From assembly GCA_944331725.1 (NCBI GenBank), contig CALVJE010000058.1, forward strand, positions 1-7,045: DNA of 7,045 bases, read 5' to 3'. The stretch's first letter is position 1, and the number at the start of each line of letters is the position of its first letter. Of this stretch, positions 1 through 5,235 are shown one piece after another. The DNA comes from an uncultured Bacilli bacterium. Lineage in GTDB: Bacteria; Bacillota_I; Bacilli_A; RF39; UBA660. Below the pieces are notes generated by a model, which was not told where the DNA came from, ran no database searches, and worked only from the letters and a program-made list of their open reading frames with translations. The translations under genes and the position numbers were made by a program.

Positions 1-35
1 AATAGTATTAAAATAGTTATGGAGATGATGATATT

Positions 36-722
36 ATGTATAGTGTGTTATTTAGTAAAATTGAATTTGGTATGGATTTAGTAGTAGAACGGTTAAAAGA
101 ATTTGTTAAACCTGATTATAAAGTAGCAATTTTTCCATGGGCTTTTCCTGTCGAGATAACAAGTGAAGAATTTGAGAAAGAGTATTTTCCGATAGATGGT
201 AGAAGATATAATAAATATTATACTGAATTAAAAAAAATAGGGATTAGTAAAGAAAATATTAGAGTATGTAATCCTTATAAAGATACTAGGAATGACCTTA
301 TTGAAATTATCCAAAATAGTGATATTTTACTTTTGCCAGGTGGAAATCCTGAAATGTTTTTTAAAAAAGTTTTACATGATACGGAATTAATATATTATAT
401 TAAACATTATAAAGGAATAATTATTGGTGAGAGTGCAGGGTGTGAGTTGCAATTAAAAAGATATTTTATTACTGCCAAAAATAATTATTATAAGTACTTT
501 GCATTTTATGATGGATTTGGAGTGTTAGATGATCCTTTTTATATGGATGTCCATTCAATAAGTAATAAGAGATATTTAGCAAAATTACAAGAAGTTGCTA
601 ATGATAAAAATAAAAGTGTATATGCTATTTTTGATGATGGTGCACTTATTTATAATAGAGATTCTAGTAAATTAGAAATATTTGGTAATGTTTTAACTTT
701 TGTTCCAAATATTAATTTTTAA
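36..722 (+). CDS. Peptidase E-like (S51 family, class I glutamine-amidotransferase-like fold) hydrolase
   Basis: This 228-residue protein is probably a cytoplasmic serine hydrolase of the S51 (peptidase E/cyanophycinase) group. Those enzymes cut Asp-X or beta-aspartyl bonds, but this substrate is unknown. The fold is marked by a hydrophobic strand leading into PGGN (101-104), then the nucleophile elbow GESAG at 131-135 with Ser133 as the expected nucleophile. A DVH motif at 171-173 supplies a candidate catalytic His173, matching the D-x-H of the family. Where the family usually has an acidic residue in an 'EN/DTAL' strand, this protein has DDGAL (200-204), so Asp may replace Glu. Its length is typical for S51. 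No signal peptide is seen. The ATG is chosen because GGAGATG lies about 8 nt upstream. It is first of three genes with gaps of only 18 and 25 nt, so an operon is likely. Fold assignment is fairly sure; activity is not. Confidence 0.8.
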   Translation: MYSVLFSKIEFGMDLVVERLKEFVKPDYKVAIFPWAFPVEITSEEFEKEYFPIDGRRYNKYYTELKKIGISKENIRVCNPYKDTRNDLIEIIQNSDILLLPGGNPEMFFKKVLHDTELIYYIKHYKGIIIGESAGCELQLKRYFITAKNNYYKYFAFYDGFGVLDDPFYMDVHSISNKRYLAKLQEVANDKNKSVYAIFDDGALIYNRDSSKLEIFGNVLTFVPNINF

Positions 723-740
723 TAGAATAGAGGTAAGATA

Positions 741-1169
741 ATGGATAAAAGAATCAGTGTTAGAGGGATTATTATTGAAGATGATGAAGTATATGCTATT
801 TTTAGGAGAAAGATTAGGAATGATGGAGTTGTAAAAGAGTATTATGTAATACCAGGTGGTGGAATGAAAAGTGAAGAAACTTTACAGAAAACATTAAAGC
901 GCGAATTAAAAGAAGAATTATCTATAGATGTTGAGATTATTGGTTATTTAGGTTTAGACGAAAAAGAAAACTCTATTGCTCATTTTTTTAAGTGTAAAAT
1001 TTCTAAAGGTATACCTATACTTGGAGGAGAAGAATTAGAAAGATGCTCTAAAGAGAATTACTATGAAGTTAGAAAAGTTAATATTCATAATTTAGATAAT
1101 ATTGATATGTTGGCAAAAGATATGATAATTAAAGCTTATAATAATGAGTTTATAGAATTATTAGGATAA
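741..1169 (+). CDS. Nudix hydrolase
   Basis: This 142-residue single-domain protein should hydrolyse a nucleoside diphosphate linked to another moiety (NDP-X), with Mg2+ held by the Nudix box. The box spans residues 40-62 and fits G-x5-E-x7-R-E-U-x-E-E-x-G-U: Gly40, Glu46, Arg54-Glu55 and Glu58-Glu59 are present. The usual Gly near the end is Ser61, a tolerated change. The N-terminal strand (VRGIIIEDDEVYAI) and the IPGGG entering the box are typical of the family. Nothing in the sequence reveals the substrate, which cannot be predicted from the box alone. A good AGAGGT ribosome binding site sits just upstream of the ATG. It lies 18 nt after the S51-like gene and 25 nt before the nucleotidase-like gene, so the three are probably co-transcribed. 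Family call is strong; specific role unknown. Confidence 0.9.
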   Translation: MDKRISVRGIIIEDDEVYAIFRRKIRNDGVVKEYYVIPGGGMKSEETLQKTLKRELKEELSIDVEIIGYLGLDEKENSIAHFFKCKISKGIPILGGEELERCSKENYYEVRKVNIHNLDNIDMLAKDMIIKAYNNEFIELLG

Positions 1170-1194
1170 ATTATAAAAATCTTGGGAGGTTTCA

Positions 1195-1728
1195 ATGAAT
1201 ATTGGTATAGATATGGACAATACAATTTGCAGTACAAGTGAAAAAATATTAGAATATCAAGAAAAGTTTATAAAACAAGAAAAAATAAATAGTGATATTT
1301 TATGGGAAGATGCTTTATATAAAACAAAATTTCTGAATATATATTTGGAAAGAATATATAATGAAGCAAAAATAAAAGAATGTGCAAGAGAAGTTATTAA
1401 TAATCTAAAAAAACAAAAAAATAAAATTTATATAATAACAGCAAGAACTGAAAATTATGTTTCTGATATATATAAGATTACTAATAATTATTTACTCAAA
1501 AATGAAATAGTTGCAGATGGTATTTTTATAAATGGAAAGGATAAAGTAGATATTTGTATTAATAATAATATTGATATTATGATAGAAGATAGTCGTTACA
1601 ATTATGATAGACTTATTGATAATAAAATTAGAACAATATTATTTGATGAACACAATAAAAATACTGATGTTATTGATAGAGTATTAAAGTGGAATGATAT
1701 AAGTAATAAAATAAATGAAATGAAGTAA
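1195..1728 (+). CDS. HAD-family 5'-nucleotidase-like phosphatase (NT5C type)
   Basis: This 177-residue protein is a HAD-superfamily phosphatase resembling the 5'(3')-deoxyribonucleotidase (NT5C/YqfW-like) group, which removes phosphate from (deoxy)nucleoside monophosphates. Motif I is DMDNT at residues 6-10, with Asp6 as the aspartyl nucleophile and Asp8 as the acid/base. Motif II is the ITAR at 81-84 with Thr82. Lys115 or Lys117 (GKDK) is the likely motif III lysine. Motif IV is the IEDS ending with Glu131-Asp132, which would bind Mg2+. A helical cap (about 14-70) is inserted after motif I, as in this family. A strong GGGAGG ribosome binding site precedes the ATG. As the third gene after a peptidase-like and a Nudix enzyme, it could finish breakdown of a nucleotide conjugate whose NDP link the Nudix enzyme opens. 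That link is inference. Exact substrate is unknown. Confidence 0.82.
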   Translation: MNIGIDMDNTICSTSEKILEYQEKFIKQEKINSDILWEDALYKTKFLNIYLERIYNEAKIKECAREVINNLKKQKNKIYIITARTENYVSDIYKITNNYLLKNEIVADGIFINGKDKVDICINNNIDIMIEDSRYNYDRLIDNKIRTILFDEHNKNTDVIDRVLKWNDISNKINEMK

Positions 1729-1787
1729 AAATAATGAAGTTTAAGTAATTGGTAATTAGTATTAAGTAGATTTATTGTAGTTTAATA

Positions 1788-1895
1788 ACTAACTTTTAGG
1801 CAAGTTAGTAACCCACTACGATATTGGTAGAACCAATAACGAATGTGGCAAAGGGAGTTCCCTTTTGAAACCCCAATTAGTAACATTTTACTAAT
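1788..1895 (+). ncRNA. Four-hairpin structured RNA, resembling an IS200/IS605 right end / omega-RNA
   Basis: Four consecutive hairpins are visible. The first has a perfect 8-bp stem, 1788-1795 with 1802-1809. The second has an outer CCAC/GTGG stem (1813-1816 with 1845-1848) enclosing a 6-bp stem (1822-1827 with 1833-1838). The third is AAAGGG/CCCTTT with an AGTT loop (1850-1865). The fourth is a perfect 8-bp stem with a 4-nt loop (1876-1883 with 1888-1895). The order of a GTGGC element, a GC-rich terminal hairpin and a following 'TTGAAACCCC' recalls right ends and guide-RNA scaffolds of TnpB-type IS200/IS605 elements, as I remember them. No tnpB or tnpB remnant is visible upstream, so this would be an orphan end. 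A cis-regulatory leader or unrelated small RNA remains possible. The structure is certain; the identity is tentative. The strand is inferred from that resemblance. Confidence 0.4.
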
Positions 1896-1921
1896 AGGTA
1901 CAATATAATATTGTTGCATAA

Positions 1922-1961
1922 AAATAGCCTTATTGTTAAAAAAAGCAAAAGGTTATTTTTT
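1922..1961 (+). terminator. Terminator-like hairpin with T-run
   Basis: Arms 1922-1931 and 1949-1958 form a 10-bp AT-rich stem with one G-U pair and a 17-nt A-rich loop. The T-run extends to 1961. It would end transcription coming from the structured RNA or from the three-gene operon upstream. The long loop and weak stem make efficiency doubtful. Confidence 0.4.
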
Positions 1962-2040
1962 CTGTAAATTTTCTTACTAGTGTATTTATTTTAGTAGCAA
2001 AATAGGCATTTTTACATATTTTAATGTAGAGGTGAATATT

Positions 2041-2112
2041 ATGAATGAGCGAAGAGTAACAGGTGTTGTAGTAGATGCTGGACAGGGAGGAATAGGAGTA
2101 TCCCCAAAATAG
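2041..2112 (+). pseudogene. Remnant of an N-acetylmuramoyl-L-alanine amidase (Amidase_3) N-terminus
   Basis: A 23-codon reading frame starts at an ATG with a good AGAGGTG ribosome binding site (2029-2035) and stops at TAG 2110-2112. Its residues 8-17 read GVVVDAGQGG. This closely resembles the first strand and zinc-binding loop of Amidase_3 cell-wall amidases, normally V-V-I/V-D-A/P-G-H-G-G. The zinc-ligand His is Gln here (codon CAG for CAT/CAC). After the stop, the same frame continues GNDYKC and then hits TGA and TAA, faintly like the 'GNG..EKDY' that follows in amidases. No other amidase sequence remains. The simplest reading is the broken 5' end of a lost amidase gene that kept its translation signals. 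It could instead be a chance short ORF, since the match is only about ten residues. Confidence 0.45.
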
Positions 2113-2151
2113 GGAAATGACTATAAATGCTGATAAATACAAGGAAAAGAG

Positions 2152-2178
2152 ATGCTTTAGTAAGAAAAGCATTTTTTT
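2152..2178 (+). terminator. Intrinsic terminator after the amidase remnant
   Basis: A perfect 7-bp stem (2152-2158 with 2166-2172) with a 7-nt loop is followed at once by a run of seven T (2172-2178). It sits 40 nt beyond the amidase remnant's stop codon, so it may be the surviving terminator of that lost gene after an internal deletion. It also separates this debris from the rel leader downstream. Confidence 0.6.
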
Positions 2179-2195
2179 ATGAAAAAATAGGTAAC

Positions 2196-2223
2196 TATTT
2201 GTAAAAAATACGTTGACAACCTT
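2196..2223 (+). repeat. 28-bp direct repeat, copy 1 (carries an orphan TTGACA)
   Basis: These 28 bases are identical to 2473-2500. The repeat contains TTGACA (2213-2218), a consensus -35 box. No -10-like hexamer occurs at 16-18 bp spacing here, because the sequence runs into the foldback element. The copy therefore looks like a promoter fragment cut off from its -10. Confidence 0.9.
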
Positions 2224-2236
2224 GCGACTTTTAATT

Positions 2237-2458
2237 CAAAATGTCCTATTTTTCTCAGGGTTTATAAAACGAAATGTCCGGTATCTCTTAGAAATTTATC
2301 AGAATTCGTTTTTATGTTACAGGAACCCAATTATATGATTGAAATGGCTTGCAAAGGCTTGTAAATAAAGCCTTTGGCAAATAAGCCTATCATATAATCG
2401 CCTATAACAAAAAGCCTTTTATGATAAATTTCTACAAAATACAGCATAGGACATTTTG
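2237..2458. mobile_element. 222-bp nested foldback (MITE-like) element
   Basis: The segment is one long imperfect palindrome. Perfect 13-bp outer arms pair 2237-2249 with 2446-2458. Perfect 13-bp middle arms pair 2289-2301 with 2422-2434. A 10-bp pair joins 2330-2339 with 2389-2398, and GGCTT/AAGCC joins 2346-2350 with 2383-2387. The tip is a 9-bp stem (2352-2360 with 2368-2376) with a 7-nt loop. The motif AAATGTCC occurs twice on the left in the same direction (2239-2246 and 2272-2279) and once inverted at the right end. Repeated subterminal motifs of this kind are known at the ends of IS21-family elements. It encodes no protein and could be a non-autonomous miniature element or a solo remnant. 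It could also fold as a long RNA hairpin if transcribed. The palindrome is seen directly; the transposon link is inference. Confidence 0.6.
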
Positions 2459-2472
2459 TTTTGTAAATCACA

Positions 2473-2500
2473 TATTTGTAAAAAATACGTTGACAACCTT
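2473..2500 (+). repeat. 28-bp direct repeat, copy 2 (carries the working -35 box)
   Basis: This copy is identical to 2196-2223, with starts 277 bp apart. Here the TTGACA (2490-2495) is followed at 17 bp by a -10-like sequence, so it is the copy likely to drive transcription. The two copies bracket the 222-bp foldback element with about 13-14 bp of other sequence on each side. They are longer than a usual target-site duplication. Confidence 0.9.
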
Positions 2501-2518
2501 AAATATTAGTGATAAATT
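2490..2518 (+). promoter_or_regulatory. Predicted sigma-A-type promoter for the small ORF and rel leader
   Basis: A perfect -35 TTGACA (2490-2495) is followed after 17 bp by TAAATT (2513-2518). An extended -10 TG at 2510-2511 lies one base before it. The -10 is weak, but the consensus -35, exact spacing and TGn support it. Transcription would start near 2525, just upstream of the ribosome binding site of the 32-codon ORF. Confidence 0.5.
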
Positions 2519-2534
2519 AATTACTAATATTTAA
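2499..2534. promoter_or_regulatory. 12+12 bp inverted repeat over the -10, candidate operator
   Basis: Perfect 12-bp arms (2499-2510 and 2523-2534) flank a 12-bp spacer that contains the -10 box. A dimeric repressor bound here would block RNA polymerase. In RNA, only the part after the start site would be present, so a DNA operator is the better reading. No regulator gene is visible in the window. Confidence 0.45.
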
Positions 2535-2546
2535 AGAGGTGGAGTT

Positions 2547-2645
2547 ATGAGTGTGGTTTTTAAAGGAAAATACAATATTAAATCTATTATAATGATTACA
2601 GTATTTTCTTTAATCATGATTTCATGTTCTTTATCTTTAAAATAA
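2547..2645 (+). CDS. 32-residue hydrophobic small protein or leader peptide
   Basis: A 32-codon ORF begins at an ATG preceded by AAAGAGGTGGAG, a good ribosome binding site, and follows directly from a predicted promoter. The N-terminus is basic (Lys6, Lys8, Lys12). Residues about 13-31 are hydrophobic and rich in Ile, Met and Ser, with a Cys at 27 in a weakly lipobox-like MISC context. It could be a small membrane peptide, a truncated lipoprotein signal, or a leader peptide. The last idea is favoured by position: its stop codon ends only 4 nt before the terminator stem that precedes rel. A ribosome at the stop would therefore cover the 5' arm and could favour readthrough. I do not recognise its sequence. 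There is no run of one codon that would point to a particular amino acid as signal. Confidence 0.5.
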   Translation: MSVVFKGKYNIKSIIMITVFSLIMISCSLSLK

Positions 2646-2649
2646 TGTT

Positions 2650-2688
2650 GACACTGGGTGATTTATCGACTCGGTGTCTTTTTCTTTT
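2650..2688 (+). terminator. Strong intrinsic terminator in the rel leader (candidate attenuator)
   Basis: A 10-bp stem (2650-2659 with 2669-2678, two G-U pairs) with a 9-nt loop is followed by TTTTTCTTTT (2679-2688). The rel ribosome binding site starts at 2691, so the terminator sits directly between the small ORF and rel. No promoter fits in the 2 nt between them. Either rel depends on readthrough of this terminator or its promoter lies within the hairpin, which shows no good -10. Confidence 0.8.
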
Positions 2689-2690
2689 AT

Positions 2691-2698
2691 AGGAGGTG
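2691..2698 (+). promoter_or_regulatory. Ribosome binding site that fixes the rel start
   Basis: AGGAGGTG ends 4 nt before ATG 2703, which matches the anti-Shine-Dalgarno sequence almost perfectly. This decides the start against the in-frame GTG at 2658, which lies inside the terminator stem and has no ribosome binding site. Confidence 0.85.
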
Positions 2699-2702
2699 TT
2701 AT

Positions 2703-4142
2703 ATGAATAATTTAACTATTAATGATTTACTTGCTAAAATTGTCGAGTATAATAATGAAGAAATTGAAATTATTAGAAAGGCATATAATTATGCTGAAGA
2801 ATTGCATAAAGGACAAAAACGTCAGAGTGGAGAAGAATATATTACTCATCCATTGAATGTTGCTTATATTCTTGCTGATATGCATGCCGATAGAGATACA
2901 GTTTGTGCAGGACTTTTGCATGATACTTTAGAAGATACAAGTATTACTAAAGAAGATATTGCTAGTATCTTTAATAAAGATATTGCTAATCTAGTAGATG
3001 GAGTAACAAAGATTAGTAAAATGAATTTCTCATCAAAACAAGATCAAAATCTTGCTAATACAAGAAAGATAATTACAAGTATTACTGAAGATGTAAGAAT
3101 TATTATTATAAAGCTCGCAGATAGACTTCATAATATGAGAACATTAGGCTTTAAGTCAGAATTTAAGCAAAAAGAAAATGCTATGGAAACTATGGATATT
3201 TTTGTTCCACTTGCTTACTATATAGGTGCTTATCGTATTAAAAGTGAACTTGAAGATTTATCATTACAATATCTTTATCCTGATAAATATAAGAGAATTG
3301 AAGATATTAAATTAAGAATAGAAGATGATAGTAAGCGTTGTTTAGAAGAGATGTTACAAACTATAAATGGGATATTAAATGATAAAGATATACCCCATGA
3401 AATAAAAGTAAGAACTAAAAATATTTATGGAATATATAAGAGAATGGAACAGGGGCATAAATTATCAGATATTCATGATTTATTATCTCTTAAAATAATG
3501 GTAGATACTATTGCTAATTGTTATCAAACTCTTGGCTTAATTCATTCACAATATCATCCAATAAATGATAAATTTAAAGACTATATGTATAATCCTAAAA
3601 CGAATATGTATCGGTCACTTCATACGACAGTCTTTGGTGAAGACGATAGATTAGTGCAAACACAAATTAGAACATTTGATATGGATAAGGTTGCATCATT
3701 TGGACTAACTGCTTATTGGGATATTAATAAAGGAGAAGCTAGAAATGTAATGCAAGTTGATCTAAAAGATAAATATCAATTCTTTAAATCATTAGTTGAG
3801 ATAAATAGTGTTTTTGCAGATAATCAAGAGTTTGTTAGTCAAGTAAAAAGAGAACTGTTTACAGATAAAGTTTATGTATATACACCTAGAGGAGAAATTG
3901 TAGAATTGCCTAAAGGTTCAACTGCTATAGACTTTGCTTATAAGATTCATTCTAATATTGGTAATACAATGGTATCTGCTATTGTTAATGATAAACCAGT
4001 TGAAGCAGATTATGTATTACATAATAAAGATAGAGTAAGAATTATTACAGATATTTTATCTTATGGTCCTAGAGAAGAGTGGTTAGATAAAGTAAAAACT
4101 ACTAAAGCTAAAAGGAAAATAAACGAGTTTAGAAGAAAATAA
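2703..4142 (+). CDS. Rel/SpoT-family (p)ppGpp hydrolase with a damaged synthetase site and no C-terminal regulatory domains
   Basis: This 479-residue protein has three domains of long Rel enzymes, which make and break the alarmone (p)ppGpp. The HD hydrolase (about 20-190) keeps its key residues: Arg40, His49, His73-Asp74, Glu77-Asp78, Asp140 and Asn144. The synthetase domain (about 230-345) keeps Arg237, Lys239, Asp259 and the YRSLHTTV segment (303-310). However, the catalytic Glu of the family's E-x-Q-I-R-T is Gln319 (codon CAA). The same change at the equivalent residue is the classic synthetase-dead substitution in streptococcal Rel (E323Q). A KFKD (290-293) stands where bifunctional enzymes have RXKD. 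The TGS domain (about 388-450) keeps His416. The chain stops after the WLDKVKT...KI helix, lacking the helical, zinc-finger and ACT regions of the usual 700-plus residues. It is predicted to degrade (p)ppGpp but not make it. The cell probably has another full-length Rel. Expression may be gated by the upstream terminator. Confidence 0.88.
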   Translation: MNNLTINDLLAKIVEYNNEEIEIIRKAYNYAEELHKGQKRQSGEEYITHPLNVAYILADMHADRDTVCAGLLHDTLEDTSITKEDIASIFNKDIANLVDGVTKISKMNFSSKQDQNLANTRKIITSITEDVRIIIIKLADRLHNMRTLGFKSEFKQKENAMETMDIFVPLAYYIGAYRIKSELEDLSLQYLYPDKYKRIEDIKLRIEDDSKRCLEEMLQTINGILNDKDIPHEIKVRTKNIYGIYKRMEQGHKLSDIHDLLSLKIMVDTIANCYQTLGLIHSQYHPINDKFKDYMYNPKTNMYRSLHTTVFGEDDRLVQTQIRTFDMDKVASFGLTAYWDINKGEARNVMQVDLKDKYQFFKSLVEINSVFADNQEFVSQVKRELFTDKVYVYTPRGEIVELPKGSTAIDFAYKIHSNIGNTMVSAIVNDKPVEADYVLHNKDRVRIITDILSYGPREEWLDKVKTTKAKRKINEFRRK

Positions 4143-4196
4143 TAGTATAATATTTATAATAAAATAATTATGTTTATATGATAGGAGGAAAATAAA

Positions 4197-5228
4197 ATGC
4201 AACAAAATTATATTCCGAATACGTGGAAAGATAAGAATACTCATTATATTAAAGTGTTAGACGAACCTTGGTATAAATTACTTGTAAAGTTAGAAAATTT
4301 AATATCTGTTGAAACAATGAAATTTTATCAAAGAAGAAAGATTTCTACTATTCATTTACCTATAACAACTGGCTCTATATCAAGTCCAATGGGAAGAGGT
4401 AGTGATTCCTTGCCTGTTAAAGTTAAACTTGAAGGGATAGATACTTATTTAGCTGATTCAATGCAATTTTTATTGGAATATGGCTGTCGATTTACTGAAA
4501 ATGGAGTTTATTATATAATGCCCTCTTTTAGAGGTGAAAAAGCAGATGAAAGACACTTATGTCAATTTTACCATAGTGAAGCAGAGATAGTTGGTGATTT
4601 AAATGATGTCATGGAATTAGTAGAAAAATATATTAAGTATTTATCAAAAGCAATAGTTAAACAATTGGGTAATGAAATTAAGGAAATGGTAGGAGATATT
4701 TCACATATTGAAATGGTTGCGAATTATAGAGGAAAATTTCCTAGAATTACATTTGATGAGGCAGAAAGACAATTAAAGAAATTTCATAAAAATGATATTG
4801 ATAAATATATTGAATATAATGAAGGTTGGAGAAACATTACAAAAGATGGGGAAAAAGAAATAATGAAATTATATAATGGAGTAGTGTGGATAACAAATTA
4901 TGATATTTTAGCAGTTCCATTTTATCAAAAATTTGATACTAATATTAAAGGTACAACAAAAAATGCTGATCTTTTAATGGGAATAGGAGAAACAGTAGGT
5001 TGTGGAGAAAGACATGATAATTATGATGAATTAATAAAATCACTTAATATTCATGATGTTAGTGATGAAGAATATGAGTGGTATATAAATATGAAAAAGT
5101 TAAAGCCATTAAATACTTCAGGTTTTGGAATGGGAATTGAACGTTTCCTTATGTGGGTTTTAAAATGTAATGATATTAGAAATATGCAAATATGTTTAAG
5201 ATTTAATGGAGAGGAAATAATACAATAG
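4197..5228 (+). CDS. Asparaginyl-tRNA-synthetase-like ligase core without anticodon-binding domain
   Basis: This 343-residue protein is a class II aminoacyl-tRNA synthetase fold of the AspRS/AsnRS group. Motif 2 starts at Phe111-Arg112-Gly-Glu114 and continues to RHLCQFYHSEAE (119-130), close to the FRAE...RHL.EF..IE of AsnRS. Motif 3 is GFGMGIER (309-316), with Arg316 as the ATP-binding arginine. GETVGCGER (264-272) matches the strand before it in AsnRS. The N-terminal OB-fold that reads the anticodon is absent, as the chain starts near the catalytic core. Such paralogues include an archaeal asparagine synthetase derived from AspRS and stand-alone amino-acid-activating enzymes. It should form an aminoacyl-adenylate, probably Asp- or Asn-like, and pass it to an unknown acceptor rather than serve translation. 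A strong AGGAGGA (4183-4189) precedes the ATG. It lies 54 nt after rel and 7 nt before the radical SAM gene. Confidence 0.8.
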   Translation: MQQNYIPNTWKDKNTHYIKVLDEPWYKLLVKLENLISVETMKFYQRRKISTIHLPITTGSISSPMGRGSDSLPVKVKLEGIDTYLADSMQFLLEYGCRFTENGVYYIMPSFRGEKADERHLCQFYHSEAEIVGDLNDVMELVEKYIKYLSKAIVKQLGNEIKEMVGDISHIEMVANYRGKFPRITFDEAERQLKKFHKNDIDKYIEYNEGWRNITKDGEKEIMKLYNGVVWITNYDILAVPFYQKFDTNIKGTTKNADLLMGIGETVGCGERHDNYDELIKSLNIHDVSDEEYEWYINMKKLKPLNTSGFGMGIERFLMWVLKCNDIRNMQICLRFNGEEIIQ

Positions 5229-5235
5229 TGATATT

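Noticed and set aside
1788..1895. T-box, purine, SAM-I or c-di-GMP riboswitch
   Set aside because: The conserved core sequences of these classes that I know are absent, and the next coding sequence downstream is only a remnant.
1936..2172. 78-codon minus-strand hydrophobic ORF
   Set aside because: It spans a terminator hairpin, the amidase remnant and a second terminator. It lacks a recognisable family and looks like a by-product of AT-rich sequence read in reverse.
2196..2500. CRISPR array
   Set aside because: There are only two copies of the 28-bp repeat, the intervening 249 bp is far too long for a spacer, and no cas gene is present.
2658..2702. Upstream GTG giving a 15-residue N-terminal extension to Rel
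   Set aside because: It lies within the terminator stem and T-tract and has no ribosome binding site. ATG 2703 has a near-perfect AGGAGGTG.
2727..2921. 64-codon minus-strand ORF inside the rel gene
   Set aside because: It lies wholly within the conserved HD hydrolase coding sequence and is explained as its antisense shadow.
4146..4160. Two TATAAT hexamers between rel and the ligase gene as a separate promoter
   Set aside because: No -35-like hexamer occurs at 16-18 bp upstream of either, and TATAAT is frequent by chance in such AT-rich spacer. A promoter here is possible but unsupported.
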